Notes: generated from the sequence alone by a model not told the origin. DNA of 64,000 nt from Martinezella lusitana (GCF_900094565.1 NZ_FMAF01000001.1:643378-707377); one strand, 5' to 3'; positions 30,406 to 39,926 are shown, numbered from the stretch's first letter. Translations and numbers: made by a program.

Positions 30406-31404
30406 ATGCAGTACCAAAAATTCGGCAATACCGGCCTCAGCGTCTCGCGCCTATGCCTGGGCACGATGACCTTCGGCCTGCAGATCAAGCAGGAAGACAC
30501 AGCCCACGCCATTCTCGACAAGGCGGCCGACGCCGGCGTCAACTTCATCGACACGGCCGACGTTTACCCGCTTGGCGGCGACGAGCAGCTTGCCGGCCGC
30601 ACCGAAGAGATCGTCGGCGGCTGGCTGAAGGGCAAGCGCGACCGCTTCATCGTCGCGACCAAAGCCGTCGGCAAGGTCGGCCCGTCATCCTGGGATCAGG
30701 GCGCATCCCGCAAGCACCTTCTCGATGCCATCGACGCTTCGCTGCGGCGTCTCGGCACCGATTACGTCGACCTCTACCAGCTGCATTCCGACGATCGCGA
30801 AACGCCGATCGACGAGACGCTGGAAGCGCTCGATATCATCGTACGCTCGGGCAAGGCCCGCTATGTCGGCGTGTCGAACTTCCTGGCCTATCGGCTGGCC
30901 CTGGCGCTTGGCCGCGCTGACTTTTTGCGCACCGCCCGCTTCGTCTCGGTGCAGCCGCGCTACAATCTGCTGTTCCGCCAAATCGAGCGCGAATTGCTGC
31001 CACTTGCCGAAGAACAACGCATCGCCGTCATCCCCTACAATCCGATCGCCGGAGGCCTTCTCACCGGCAAGCACAGGCACGATGTCGCACCGACCGAAGG
31101 CCGCTTCAGCTCGCAGCTGCGCAGCGCCGGTACCAACTACCTGCAACGCTATTGGCACGAACGCGAATTCGCAACGATCGAGAAGCTGCGCGGCATCGCC
31201 GAAGAGGCAGGCCAGTCGCTCGTCAAGCTCGCCGTTGCCTGGGTCGCCGCCAATCCGGTCATTACGTCAGCCATCATCGGTGCTAGCCGCCCGGATCAGT
31301 TGACGGACACGCTCGCCGCCATCGATCTCAAGCTCGATCCGGAGCTGAAAGCCAAGCTGGATGACGCCACCGTCGAATATCGCTGGGGCGACGCGGCGCG
31401 CTGA
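30406..31404 (+). CDS. Aldo/keto reductase
   Basis: A 332-residue NADPH-dependent reductase of the AKR superfamily, with the (beta/alpha)8 fold. The catalytic tetrad can be read: D49 and Y54 in FIDTADVYPLGG, K86 in FIVATKAVG, and His in LYQLHSDD. The C-terminal IIGASRPDQL motif binds the cofactor. The type is closest to the Tas/YhdN group of broad-substrate enzymes, so no physiological substrate is claimed. Start ATG 30406. It shares a terminator-like hairpin with the converging LysR gene. Confidence 0.9.
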   Translation: MQYQKFGNTGLSVSRLCLGTMTFGLQIKQEDTAHAILDKAADAGVNFIDTADVYPLGGDEQLAGRTEEIVGGWLKGKRDRFIVATKAVGKVGPSSWDQGASRKHLLDAIDASLRRLGTDYVDLYQLHSDDRETPIDETLEALDIIVRSGKARYVGVSNFLAYRLALALGRADFLRTARFVSVQPRYNLLFRQIERELLPLAEEQRIAVIPYNPIAGGLLTGKHRHDVAPTEGRFSSQLRSAGTNYLQRYWHEREFATIEKLRGIAEEAGQSLVKLAVAWVAANPVITSAIIGASRPDQLTDTLAAIDLKLDPELKAKLDDATVEYRWGDAAR

Positions 31405-31413
31405 ACAAGAGCA

Positions 31414-31438
31414 AACCGGCGGTTCATCGCCGCCGGTT
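31414..31438. terminator. Bidirectional hairpin between aldo-keto reductase and lysR
   Basis: Stem AACCGGCGG/CCGCCGGTT (31414-31422 with 31430-31438), loop 7 nt, located exactly between the two converging stops. There is no long T-run on either side. Confidence 0.65.
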
Positions 31439-32310
31439 CACGCGTAGGTCGGGCGCTTGCCGGCAAACAGCTCCGAATGACTCTTCAACAACCGGGTCAT
31501 GCGATCGACCACGGTGCGAATTTCCCGGCGATGGCGATCGGCATTGTTCATGACGATCCATTGCCGGTGGCGGAGGGCTGCTATTTCCTCGCCGACGCGC
31601 TCCAGCCTCGGCTCCTGATCGCCGACGAAGCAGGGCAGAACCGCGATGCCAGACCCCGCCAGCACCAGATCATGAAGCGACCGCGGGCGGCTGACCGTGA
31701 AGGCGATCTCCTGCCGTCGGTTCTGATGCGGCCAGCGCAGATAGGCCGAAACCGCCTCGTCTTCCGCCACGGCGATCCAGCGCTGCGGTCCGGCAAAGCG
31801 CATGTTGCGGGCCTGATAGGCGGCATAGGCGACATCGCCGGTCTTGATGGCGGCAAGATTGGCTTCCTCCGGCTCGAAGGCGCGGATACCGATATCGCTT
31901 TCGCGATGGGCAAGGCTGGCGCGGCGCTCGCCAAGATGCAGATCGATGCGAAAGCCGTCCCGCTCCGAGCAGATCACCGGCATGTTCTGGCTGAGCAGCC
32001 AGCCGACCCAGGTGCCGGCGGCGATCCGGACGACCGCGCCGCCCTGGGCATCGCGCTGCCAGCTATCCACCTTGCGAGCCGCGGCCTCCATCTCCAGCAA
32101 TTGGTCGAACAGCGCCTGGCCATCGCCGGTCAATGTGTAGCCGGCCTGGCTGCGCTCGAAAAGCAGGCGGCCGATCTGCCCTTCGAGCTCCAGCATGCGC
32201 CGGCCGATCGTTGCCGGGCTCAAACCGCTGGTCGCGACCGCTCCCGTCAGCCCGCCGCCACGGGCGACATCGAGGAAAAGTTGATAGGAATCCCATGCCG
32301 TGTTTTTCAT
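31438..32310 (-). CDS. LysR-family transcriptional regulator
   Basis: A 290-residue regulator. The N-terminal helix-turn-helix is AWDSYQLFLDVARGGGLTGA with SPATIGRRMLELEGQIGRLL, followed by the effector domain (VRIAAGTWVGWLL, then HRESDIGIRAFEP). The target genes are unknown. Nothing is tightly linked except the convergent reductase and a short divergent ORF. The 87 bp upstream are A+T rich and hold its promoter, though no clear inverted repeat stood out. Confidence 0.88.
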   Translation of the reverse strand: MKNTAWDSYQLFLDVARGGGLTGAVATSGLSPATIGRRMLELEGQIGRLLFERSQAGYTLTGDGQALFDQLLEMEAAARKVDSWQRDAQGGAVVRIAAGTWVGWLLSQNMPVICSERDGFRIDLHLGERRASLAHRESDIGIRAFEPEEANLAAIKTGDVAYAAYQARNMRFAGPQRWIAVAEDEAVSAYLRWPHQNRRQEIAFTVSRPRSLHDLVLAGSGIAVLPCFVGDQEPRLERVGEEIAALRHRQWIVMNNADRHRREIRTVVDRMTRLLKSHSELFAGKRPTYA

Positions 32311-32397
32311 AATTGAAAAACATAAGGCGAAAACGGCTGTTTATAAAGCAAATTTCTGTGTGTAGTTGAAGAGATGCCCACAACATGGAGATGTCTC

Positions 32398-32655
32398 ATG
32401 ATGGACAGCATCGCTTTGGCCAAGGCCATCGAACTACAATGCCGGGCGCGCGAGGAGCAATGGCGCCGCAACGAGGATCTGTTCTACCTCGACTATGGGC
32501 ACGATCCCTGGCCGCTTTTCCCCTGGGGCGGGCGTGTGCTCGACCGTCTGTATGCCGCTTACAAGGCGACAAAAAAAGCGGACCGGCTGGAGATCAACCG
32601 GTCCGCCTGCGATGATGATGGTTGCTGCGGTCAAGCCGCTTCTTCCCGCATATAG
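32398..32655 (+). CDS. Small hypothetical protein (uncertain)
   Basis: An 85-residue frame divergent from the lysR gene, beginning MMDSIALAKAIELQCRAREE and containing YLDYGHDPWPLFPWGG. GGAGATG lies shortly before the start. Against it: the last 25 bases overlap the end of the chemoreceptor gene, and that gene's intrinsic terminator lies inside the coding frame. The N-terminal 60 residues look more protein-like than the tail, so the gene may be real but its 3' end is doubtful. No family recognised. Confidence 0.4.
   Translation: MMDSIALAKAIELQCRAREEQWRRNEDLFYLDYGHDPWPLFPWGGRVLDRLYAAYKATKKADRLEINRSACDDDGCCGQAASSRI
32571..32606 (-). terminator. Intrinsic terminator of the chemoreceptor gene
   Basis: Minus-strand stem GCGGACCGG/CCGGTCCGC (32598-32606 with 32578-32586), 11-nt loop, followed by seven T (32571-32577), 24-60 bp past the stop. 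Confidence 0.88.
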
Positions 32656-35168
32656 CCTGAGCTGTATCCGGCTTCGATCTTGAACTGCTGGATGAGATGC
32701 AACAGCGCGTCGGCTTCGGTGGCCAGCTCGCGGCTTGCCGCCGTGGTCTCTTCCACCATGCCGGCGTTCTGCTGTGTCATCTGATCCATGTGGTTGACCG
32801 AGGCGTTGACCTCCTGCAGCGCGCTTGCCTGGTCGTGGCTGGCGCGGGCAATCATTTCCACATGCTGGCTGATCGTGACGATCTGGCTGCTGATCTGCGC
32901 CAGGACAGAACCGGCCTCCTGCACGAACTGCGAGCCGGAATTGACCTCCTGGGTCGATTTGTTGATCAGTCCCTTGATTTCCTTCGCGGCGGCGGCCGAG
33001 CGCTGTGCCAGCTCGCGCACTTCCATGGCGACGACGGCGAAGCCCTTGCCAGCGTCACCGGCGCGCGCCGCCTCGATACCGGCGTTGAGCGCCAGGAGAT
33101 TGGTCTGGAACGCGATCTCGTCGATGACGCCGATGATCTGCTCGATCTGGCGCGAGGCGCCCTCGATGCGTGCCATCGCGTCGATGGCGTTGCCGACGAC
33201 CACGGAGCTGTCATCGGCGCTGCGCTTGGCTTCGCGCACGATGGCATCCGCGTCCTTGGCACGCTCGGCGGACGAGCGGACGGTGACGGTGATCTCGTCG
33301 ACGGCGGCGGCGGTCTGCTCCAGCGAAGCCGCCTGCTGCTCGGTGCGCTTCGACAGATCCTCGGCGGAGGCCGCCATCTGGTTGCCGTTGCTCTGGATCA
33401 TCTCGACATTGCTGCGGACCTGGCTCAGCGTCTCCTGCAGGCGCGACAGCGAGCTGTTGAAGTCCTGACGAAGCTGTTCGAGGCGGCCGATGAAGGGTGT
33501 CTCGATCGTGGCGGAAATATCGCCTTGCGCGAGGCGTTCGAGACCGGCTGCAAGCTCGCTGACCGCGAAATCGATCTGGCGGTCGAGTTCGCGCTTTTCA
33601 GCGTCGTTGCGCTGACGTTCGTATTCGGAGGCAGCGCGCTCCTCGTCGCTCTGTTCCTCGATGCGGATCTTCGAAATGGCGTTTTCCTTGAAGATACCGA
33701 GCGCGCGGGCCATGTCGCCGATTTCGTCGTGACGCTGCTCGCCGGAAATCGCCGTCTCGAGCATGCCATCGGCGATCCGGCGCATGGCTGCAGTGATCTG
33801 GCCGATCGGACGCTGCAGGGTGAGGACCAGTGCGATACCGCCGGCGACCGAGAGGATGATACCCAAAGCCGTCGCCAGGATGGATATGTAGTTCGCCTGG
33901 TCGCGTTCGGAGCCGGCGCTCTGCTTCTGCGTCTCGGCAAAGGCGGTCAGCTGGCTCCACACCTGGTCGAGTTGCTGGCGGGCACTTGCATATTCGGCAA
34001 CCCGCTGGGTGATCGTATCGACCAGCTTGCCGCCGGCGTCGTCCATCGACTTGATCGCCGGGCGGATGGCCGCATCGATATCACCGGCGAAATCCATGCT
34101 CTTGGCGCTCTGGTTCAGCGTATCGATATCGCCGCCGAGCTTTGCGATTTCCTGGCGCAGGCGGACGAGATTGTCCTTGTTGGTATTGGCGTTGAACTCG
34201 GCGAGGACGAGCTGCAGCGAGTAGACCGAATCTTCGAGGCGGCGGGTATCCTGCAGAACGGAATTGGTCTGCGCGACGCGGGCATCCAGCGATACGAAGG
34301 TCGTGGTCGCCTGACGCATCATCTGCGTCGCCGTCAGCTGCGTGTAGGTCGATGTCTGGCGGAAGCGCGAGAGAAGACGGCCGATATTGGTAATGGTGTC
34401 ATCGGTCGGCGCATCGGTGCTTTCGGTGAAAGTGGTCAGATCCTTGATCGTGCTCGTCAGCGACTGAACGACACTCTTCTGGTTCTGCGGCAGCGCAAGG
34501 TCGATGGAACGCAGGGCCTTGTTCAGATCCGGCAGCCGGTCCTTGAGAAGCTTGACCTTGTCGGCCGGCGTCGCTCCCTTGTTGAAATCCTCAGCAACCG
34601 AGGCAAGCAGATCGCCGCCTTTCAGCAGACGGTCCGCGGCGCGCAATGTCGAGGTCGCGTCGGCCTGATCCTGCCGCATCTGATCTTCCAGTTGCTGGCT
34701 GTTGAAATTGACGTTGAAACGGGCGCTGATCAAGGCTCGCTGTGCGTCGTCGATGGTCTTGCGGAACGCAACCTCCTGCTCGTGGAGCGTCCAAAGCCTG
34801 CCGACGAGATTGGCCGTGTCGGCCGTCTTGGCGGTTGCGTCGGTCAGATTGTCGCGGCCCTCCGAATCCGCGCCGAGCTGGCCGAGCGTCGCATTGAGCA
34901 CGCCCTGCTGGGACTTGATATCCCCGTAGAGCTTGTCGCGTTGCTGCGCATTGGTGATGCGCAGGAAGTCATCCATGGAACCATAGAGATTCTTGAAGCC
35001 AGTCAGCGATTGCAGCACGCTGTTGGAGATTTCCATGCGTCCCTGCAGCAGGCCGGAAGCATAGAGCCCGGTGAGCCCGACGGCGGAAATGCTGATGACG
35101 AAGGGCAGGACGAATATGAGAACCTTCGTCTTGATCTTGAAACGAGACAGTATCCTATCAATCAACAT
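32631..35168 (-). CDS. Methyl-accepting chemotaxis protein, large periplasmic type (McpZ-like)
   Basis: An 845-residue chemoreceptor. First span about 16-38 (VLIFVLPFVISISAVGLTGL), then an unusually long periplasmic sensor of about 390 residues, predicted largely helical. A second span follows (ISILATALGIILSVAGGIAL), then HAMP (RPIGQITAAMRRIADGMLE), a linker helix rich in charged residues, a second HAMP-like repeat (AAGLERLAQGDISATIETPF), and the signalling domain with its hairpin tip IDEIAFQTNLLALNAGIEAARAGDAG. The last residues give no CheR-docking pentapeptide. From memory, length and neighbourhood agree with McpZ of S. meliloti. The ligand is unknown. Confidence 0.93.
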   Translation of the reverse strand: MLIDRILSRFKIKTKVLIFVLPFVISISAVGLTGLYASGLLQGRMEISNSVLQSLTGFKNLYGSMDDFLRITNAQQRDKLYGDIKSQQGVLNATLGQLGADSEGRDNLTDATAKTADTANLVGRLWTLHEQEVAFRKTIDDAQRALISARFNVNFNSQQLEDQMRQDQADATSTLRAADRLLKGGDLLASVAEDFNKGATPADKVKLLKDRLPDLNKALRSIDLALPQNQKSVVQSLTSTIKDLTTFTESTDAPTDDTITNIGRLLSRFRQTSTYTQLTATQMMRQATTTFVSLDARVAQTNSVLQDTRRLEDSVYSLQLVLAEFNANTNKDNLVRLRQEIAKLGGDIDTLNQSAKSMDFAGDIDAAIRPAIKSMDDAGGKLVDTITQRVAEYASARQQLDQVWSQLTAFAETQKQSAGSERDQANYISILATALGIILSVAGGIALVLTLQRPIGQITAAMRRIADGMLETAISGEQRHDEIGDMARALGIFKENAISKIRIEEQSDEERAASEYERQRNDAEKRELDRQIDFAVSELAAGLERLAQGDISATIETPFIGRLEQLRQDFNSSLSRLQETLSQVRSNVEMIQSNGNQMAASAEDLSKRTEQQAASLEQTAAAVDEITVTVRSSAERAKDADAIVREAKRSADDSSVVVGNAIDAMARIEGASRQIEQIIGVIDEIAFQTNLLALNAGIEAARAGDAGKGFAVVAMEVRELAQRSAAAAKEIKGLINKSTQEVNSGSQFVQEAGSVLAQISSQIVTISQHVEMIARASHDQASALQEVNASVNHMDQMTQQNAGMVEETTAASRELATEADALLHLIQQFKIEAGYSSGYMREEAA

Positions 35169-35473
35169 GGTGGCTCAGACCTCTCACCGCTCCCCTCGCC
35201 GACGCCTCCGCAGCGCTGGCCGGACGTATCCTCGTCAATCTTGAAAATCTTCGCAGGCGGGGTCCTGAGTGGTGTCAGGAAGCAATCATTGCATCGGCTC
35301 GGTCTCGCAGACGAGCGCCCCATAAAACTGCGGGAATTGTCGGTCTGATAGATTAATTTTCAGATAAGGCGCCAGCGGGGCGCCTCGTAGCTGAACAGAT
35401 GCAAGTCAGAAGGCGTCGAAAAGAATATTGACGCGCAGACAAAAGCCGCCAGGACAATGACGGCCAAGACATG
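35169..35473. other. Intergenic region upstream of the chemoreceptor
   Basis: About 300 bp. One hairpin AGGCGCC/GGCGCCT with loop AGCGG lies at 35367-35385. The promoter of the chemoreceptor must be in this stretch, but I found no confident -35/-10 pair. Nothing else is evident. Confidence 0.4.
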
Positions 35474-35498
35474 AAAAGCGGCTAAACTCAATAGCCGC
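35474..35498 (-). terminator. Intrinsic terminator overlapping the small membrane-protein gene end
   Basis: Minus-strand stem GCGGCTA/TAGCCGC (35492-35498 with 35478-35484), loop 7 nt, followed by TTTT (35474-35477). The stem includes the last codons of the small gene. Confidence 0.7.
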
Positions 35499-35631
35499 GC
35501 ACGGCCAGATACGCGATGCAGGCCGCGGTAGCACCCATCGCCAGCATCAAAAGCCTCGCGGCCAGGAGCTTGGCGTTATCCCGGGTTTGAGCGATTGCAA
35601 TGGCGCGAGCACGACGATTGGTTTTGTTCAT
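35488..35631 (-). CDS. Small single-span membrane protein
   Basis: A 47-residue protein: a basic N-terminus (MNKTNRRARAIAIAQTRDNA) and one hydrophobic helix near the C-terminus (LLMLAMGATAACIAYLAV), so probably an inner-membrane peptide with the N-terminus in the cytoplasm. GGGAAT lies upstream of two possible ATGs (35637, 35631). An intrinsic terminator directly at its end supports a real transcript. Function unknown. The longer frame to 35829 overlaps the flavoprotein gene and is not favoured. Confidence 0.55.
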   Translation of the reverse strand: MNKTNRRARAIAIAQTRDNAKLLAARLLMLAMGATAACIAYLAVRGY

Positions 35632-35786
35632 GAGCATATTCCCATTTTCGCACTGACACGATAACCGGCAAATAGTCTGTTCGGCAACTGCCAATGTATT
35701 CAGTAAACATGTAGGAAAGGAAAACGCGAGAACCAGAGGCCGGTTCCATTTTCTGACGGAGCGCACAAGGCATTGAATATGGAGGC

Positions 35787-36968
35787 TCACGCAGCCTCGC
35801 CGGCAACATGACCGGACGCCCATGCCCATTGAAAATTATAACCGCCGAGCCAGCCGGTCACATCGACGCACTCGCCGATGAAGAAGAGGCCGGGCGCGGC
35901 TTTCACCTGCATGGTCCTCGAATCGAGGCAGCTGGTATCGATGCCGCCGAGCGTTACCTCCGCAGTGCGATACCCTTCCGAGCCGGACGGCTTTACCGGC
36001 CAGGACTGAATGGCAGCCGCGAGCTGCTCCAGGCGCTTGTCGGACTGATCAGCCAGATTGCCAGACACGCCCTCGGCCTCGACGAAGTGCTGCGCCAGCC
36101 GCTTCGGCAGGAGCTCGGCAAGGGCTGTTTGCGCCGATTGCCGGCCGTTGGCCTGCTTTGCTTTCTTGAGAAGTGCAAAGACATCGACGTCAGGCTCGAT
36201 CGCGACGGTAATCTCCTCCCCTTCCCGCCAGTAGGAGGAAATCTGCAGGATGGCCGGCCCGCTGAGGCCGCGATGGGTAAAGAGCAGGGCTTCGCGAAAT
36301 GCCGTCTTGCCGTGGCGGATTTCGGCAGGCGCGGCGATGCCGGAAAGCGGCGCGAGGCGCTGAAGGAGCTGCGGATCGAGCGTGAGCGGCACCAGGCCCG
36401 GCCGCGTCTCGACAAGCGGCAATCCGAATTGCTCGGCGATGCGATAGGCAAAGCCGGACGCGCCCATTTTCGGGATCGACTTGCCGCCGGTCGCGACAAC
36501 CAGCGAGGGTGCCTCGAAGGTGCCCTCCGAAGTGCTGATGCGATAGCCGCTGTCAATCTGTTCCACCCCGCTTGTTTCCGTGCGCAACAACAGTTGCGCG
36601 CCGGCCGCGCGCATCTCGTCGGTCAGCATGCGGATGATGTCTTTGGCGCTGTTGTCGCAAAAGAGCTGGCCAAGCGTCTTCTCATGCCAGGCGATGCCAT
36701 GGCGCTCGACCATGGCGAGGAAATCCCGAGGCGTGAAGCGAGCCAGCGCCGATTTGGCGAAATGCGGATTGGCGGACAGGAAGTTCTTCGGGCCGGCATG
36801 GATATTGGTGAAATTGCAGCGGCCGCCGCCGGAAATGCGGATCTTCTCGCCGGGTGCCGCGGCATGGTCGAGCACGGCGACGGAACGCCCGCGCTGGCCG
36901 GCGCGGATGGCGCACATCATGCCTGCCGCGCCCGCTCCGAGAACGATCACATCATACCTGCCGACCAC
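35787..36968 (-). CDS. BaiN/HI0933-family flavoprotein
   Basis: A 393-residue FAD-binding protein. The dinucleotide motif VIVLGAGAAGMMCAIRAG is at the N-terminus, followed by the family-specific ISGGGRCNFTN. A second conserved block is LVVATGGKSIPKMGASG, and the C-terminus has FIGECVDVTGWLGGYNFQWAWASG, closing the FAD site. Family members include BaiN (bile-acid dehydroxylation) and many of unknown role. In rhizobia no function is assigned, so none is claimed. The start codon is GTG (36968) with AGGGG seven bases upstream. Confidence 0.88.
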   Translation of the reverse strand: MVGRYDVIVLGAGAAGMMCAIRAGQRGRSVAVLDHAAAPGEKIRISGGGRCNFTNIHAGPKNFLSANPHFAKSALARFTPRDFLAMVERHGIAWHEKTLGQLFCDNSAKDIIRMLTDEMRAAGAQLLLRTETSGVEQIDSGYRISTSEGTFEAPSLVVATGGKSIPKMGASGFAYRIAEQFGLPLVETRPGLVPLTLDPQLLQRLAPLSGIAAPAEIRHGKTAFREALLFTHRGLSGPAILQISSYWREGEEITVAIEPDVDVFALLKKAKQANGRQSAQTALAELLPKRLAQHFVEAEGVSGNLADQSDKRLEQLAAAIQSWPVKPSGSEGYRTAEVTLGGIDTSCLDSRTMQVKAAPGLFFIGECVDVTGWLGGYNFQWAWASGHVAGEAA

Positions 36969-37105
36969 GCTTCAACCCCTAATCATTCGCCGCGCTCACT
37001 GATCATTTTTCCATCATACGGCGAAAGTCCGAGCGGTTTTCCCCCTCGCCAATTGGCAAACTGCGGTTATGATGCAATCACCGATCAATCCAAATACGGT
37101 GTTTT

Positions 37106-38542
37106 ATGCCTGCGAGAAAGACCCCGCTGAAAGCTTCCGTGCCTGTCTCGAAAGTCCCTACGGTACCTCCTAGCCTGAGATCGGCACGCGGCGTGGCAAA
37201 CTGGAAGGAAGCAGCCCAGTGGCTGCGGGCGCGCGGGATCGAGGACATCGAATGCATCACTCCGGACCTTGCGGGCGTGCCGCGCGGCAAGATGATGCCG
37301 ACCTCGAAATTCACCTCCAATACGTCGCTGGCACTGCCTTCCGCGATTTACCGCCACACGATTTCGGGCGAGTATCCGGAGGAAACCGAGAGCTTCCGCT
37401 ACGAGCCGCGCGACAGCGACCTGAAGCTGGTGCCGGACCTCTCGACGCTTTCCGTCGTCCCCTGGGAAACCGACCCGACAGCGCAGGTGATCTGCGATAT
37501 CGTCAATTCCGAAGGACACGCGGTTTCCTATACGCCACGCAACCTGCTGAAGCAGATTCTGGGACTCTATCGCGACCGCGGCTGGAAGCCGGTGGTGGCG
37601 CCCGAGATCGAATTCTATCTCGTCGCCAAGAATGACGACCCCGATTATCCGCTGCATCCGCCGAAAGGTCGCTCCGGCCGCTCGATTCTCGGCGGTCAGG
37701 GCTACTCGATCGCAGGCATCAACGAGTTCGACGAACTGATCGACGATATCTATCACTTCTCGGAGAAGCAGGGTCTCGAGATCGACACGCTGATCCATGA
37801 AGAGGGTCCGGCGCAGCTCGAAATCAACCTGCGCCATGGCGACCCGATCGAGCTTGCCGACCAGGTGTTCATGTTCAAGCGCACCATTCGCGAGGCAGCG
37901 CTGAAGCACGGCATCTATGCCACCTTCATGGCCAAGCCGATGCAGAGCCAGGCGGGCTCGGCGATGCATATTCATCAGTCCGTCGTGAACATCGAGACCG
38001 GCAAGAACGTCTTCACCAATCCGGACGGCAGTCCGTCGCAGGAATTCTTCCACTTCATCGGCGGCATGCAGCGCTATGTGCCGAATGCGCTGGCGATGCT
38101 TGCGCCCTATGTGAATTCCTATCGGCGGCTGGCGCCGAACATGTCCTGCCCGGTCAACAATGCCTGGGGCTACGACAACCGCACCACGGCTTTCCGCGTG
38201 CCGGTCTCCGATCCGCAGGCCCGCCGCGTCGAAAACCGGCTGCCGAGCTCCGACGCCAACCCCTATCTCGCGCTCGCCGCCTCGCTCGCCTCCGGCCTGC
38301 TCGGCATCATGAAGAAGGTGGAGCCGACGGCACCGACCGAGGATTCGGCCAACGAAGGCTCGATCGACCTGCCGCGCGGCCTGCTTGAAGCCATCGCGCT
38401 CCTGGAGGGCGAACCGGCCTTCCAGGAGGTCCTCGGCAAGGAATTCATCGACATCTATGCCGGTGTCAAACGCGGCGAGTTCGAAACCTTCATGCAGGTG
38501 ATCAGCCCGTGGGAGCGGGAATTCCTTCTGCTCAACGTGTGA
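37106..38542 (+). CDS. puuA: Glutamine-synthetase-like gamma-glutamylputrescine synthetase (PuuA-like)
   Basis: A 478-residue member of the glutamine synthetase superfamily. Metal- and ATP-site motifs are visible: VVAPEIEFYLV, AQLEINLRHGDP, ATFMAKPMQSQAGSAMHIH, and NSYRRLAPNMSCP with the NRTTAFRVP arginine. The HATFMAKP-like block and overall length match PuuA more than GlnA. PuuA joins glutamate to putrescine as the first step of its catabolism. A PuuB-like oxidase follows 11 bp downstream, and a putrescine importer lies 7 kb away, which supports this call. The first about 28 residues are an extra Ser/Pro/Lys-rich extension. Confidence 0.82.
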   Translation: MPARKTPLKASVPVSKVPTVPPSLRSARGVANWKEAAQWLRARGIEDIECITPDLAGVPRGKMMPTSKFTSNTSLALPSAIYRHTISGEYPEETESFRYEPRDSDLKLVPDLSTLSVVPWETDPTAQVICDIVNSEGHAVSYTPRNLLKQILGLYRDRGWKPVVAPEIEFYLVAKNDDPDYPLHPPKGRSGRSILGGQGYSIAGINEFDELIDDIYHFSEKQGLEIDTLIHEEGPAQLEINLRHGDPIELADQVFMFKRTIREAALKHGIYATFMAKPMQSQAGSAMHIHQSVVNIETGKNVFTNPDGSPSQEFFHFIGGMQRYVPNALAMLAPYVNSYRRLAPNMSCPVNNAWGYDNRTTAFRVPVSDPQARRVENRLPSSDANPYLALAASLASGLLGIMKKVEPTAPTEDSANEGSIDLPRGLLEAIALLEGEPAFQEVLGKEFIDIYAGVKRGEFETFMQVISPWEREFLLLNV

Positions 38543-38553
38543 AGGGATCGCCC

Positions 38554-39852
38554 ATGACACTGCACGAAACATGGCAGAGCCCGATCGCGCCGGGACTTTC
38601 CTTTTATCAGGCAACCGTCGGCCCACGCCCGATCTATCCGAAGTTCGATGGTTCGCGCCGGGCCGATGTCGCGATTATCGGCGGCGGTTATACCGGCCTG
38701 CAGGCGGCCTACAATCTCGCCAAGGGTGGTGCCGAAGTGGTGCTGATCGACGGCAACCGCTTCGGCGACGGCGCTTCGGGCCGCAATGGCGGTCAGCTCG
38801 GTACCGGCCAGCGCTCATGGCCCGAGGAGCTCGAAGAGAAGATCGGCTACGAGCGCTCGAAGGCTCTTTTCGATCTTGCCGAGGATGCGAAGCGCCATCT
38901 TCTCGATTTCGCCTCCGAGCACGGTATCGACATCGACTTCCTGCCGGGCCAGATGAATGTCACGCACAAGCCGAGCTACAAGCACGCCTATATGGAAAAT
39001 GCGGAGATCGCCGCGACGCGCTACGGCTATCCGCACGTCAAATTCATGGATCGGACCGAGACCCAGGAACGGCTGGGCTCCGAATTCTATCTCTACGGCG
39101 TCAGGGACATGGGCACGGGGCATATCCACCCACTGAAGCTGCTCATCGGCTTGGCGCGGGTCGCCGCCGAGGCAGGCGCCTCCCTCTTCGAAATGACCAG
39201 GGCGCAGGCCTTCCGGCAATCGGGCGGCAAGACCATCATCCAGACGGACGGCGGCGAAATCACCGCCGAACGGGTGCTGATTGCCTGCAACGGCTATATC
39301 GACAACCTCGAGCCGGTGACCGCGAGCCATGTCATGCCGATCCGCTCCTTCATCGGCGCCACCGAACCGCTCGATCGCTTCCCGACCGTGCTTCCCGGCA
39401 ACGAAGCCGTCGCGGATTCGCGATTCGTGGTGCGCTATTTCCGCAAATCGAAAGACGGGCGCCTGCTGTTCGGCGGGCGCGAGGCCTATACATCAGACAA
39501 TCCACGCGACATAACGCAGCACATCCGCCGGCAGATCGCCGAGATCTATCCGGCCCTGGCGGATATCAACATCGATTATGCCTGGGGCGGATCGGTCGGC
39601 ATCACCATGCCGCGCCAGCCCTTCGTGCGGGAGGTCATGCCGGGCGTCACCTCGATCGGCGGCTATTCCGGGCATGGGGTCATGCTGTCAAACTATTGCG
39701 GTAAACTCTATGCGAAAACAGTTCTCGGGAATGCGGACGAGCTTCACCTCTTCAAGGAGCTGAATGTTCCACCTTTCCCCGGCGGCGCGCGCATGCGGGC
39801 GCCTCTGCTTTTCCTGGCGCTCTCGTGGTTTGCGTTGCGCGACAGGTTCTAA
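38554..39852 (+). CDS. puuB: FAD-dependent gamma-glutamylputrescine oxidase (PuuB-like)
   Basis: A 432-residue amine oxidase of the DAO family. The FAD motif is VAIIGGGYTGLQAAYNLAKGG, followed by DGASGRNGGQLGTGQR, typical of PuuB/OrdL proteins. The C-terminal GGYSGHGVMLSNYCGKLYA closes the flavin site. In the Puu pathway it oxidises gamma-glutamylputrescine to the aldehyde. ATG 38554 has AAGGGA upstream and lies 11 bp from the puuA stop; a longer frame overlapping puuA is not favoured. The last about 25 residues are hydrophobic and unusual, possibly a membrane-associating tail. Confidence 0.83.
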   Translation: MTLHETWQSPIAPGLSFYQATVGPRPIYPKFDGSRRADVAIIGGGYTGLQAAYNLAKGGAEVVLIDGNRFGDGASGRNGGQLGTGQRSWPEELEEKIGYERSKALFDLAEDAKRHLLDFASEHGIDIDFLPGQMNVTHKPSYKHAYMENAEIAATRYGYPHVKFMDRTETQERLGSEFYLYGVRDMGTGHIHPLKLLIGLARVAAEAGASLFEMTRAQAFRQSGGKTIIQTDGGEITAERVLIACNGYIDNLEPVTASHVMPIRSFIGATEPLDRFPTVLPGNEAVADSRFVVRYFRKSKDGRLLFGGREAYTSDNPRDITQHIRRQIAEIYPALADINIDYAWGGSVGITMPRQPFVREVMPGVTSIGGYSGHGVMLSNYCGKLYAKTVLGNADELHLFKELNVPPFPGGARMRAPLLFLALSWFALRDRF

Positions 39853-39926
39853 AAATCGGAAGATGGATTTCTTCCGCCGGCAATCCACTATAAAAAGCCG
39901 AGTCTGAATTTTGCGATGCACACTGG

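Noticed and set aside
32697..35348. 883-codon plus-strand ORF opposite the chemoreceptor
   Set aside because: Antisense shadow. The minus strand has complete HAMP and MCP signalling motifs.
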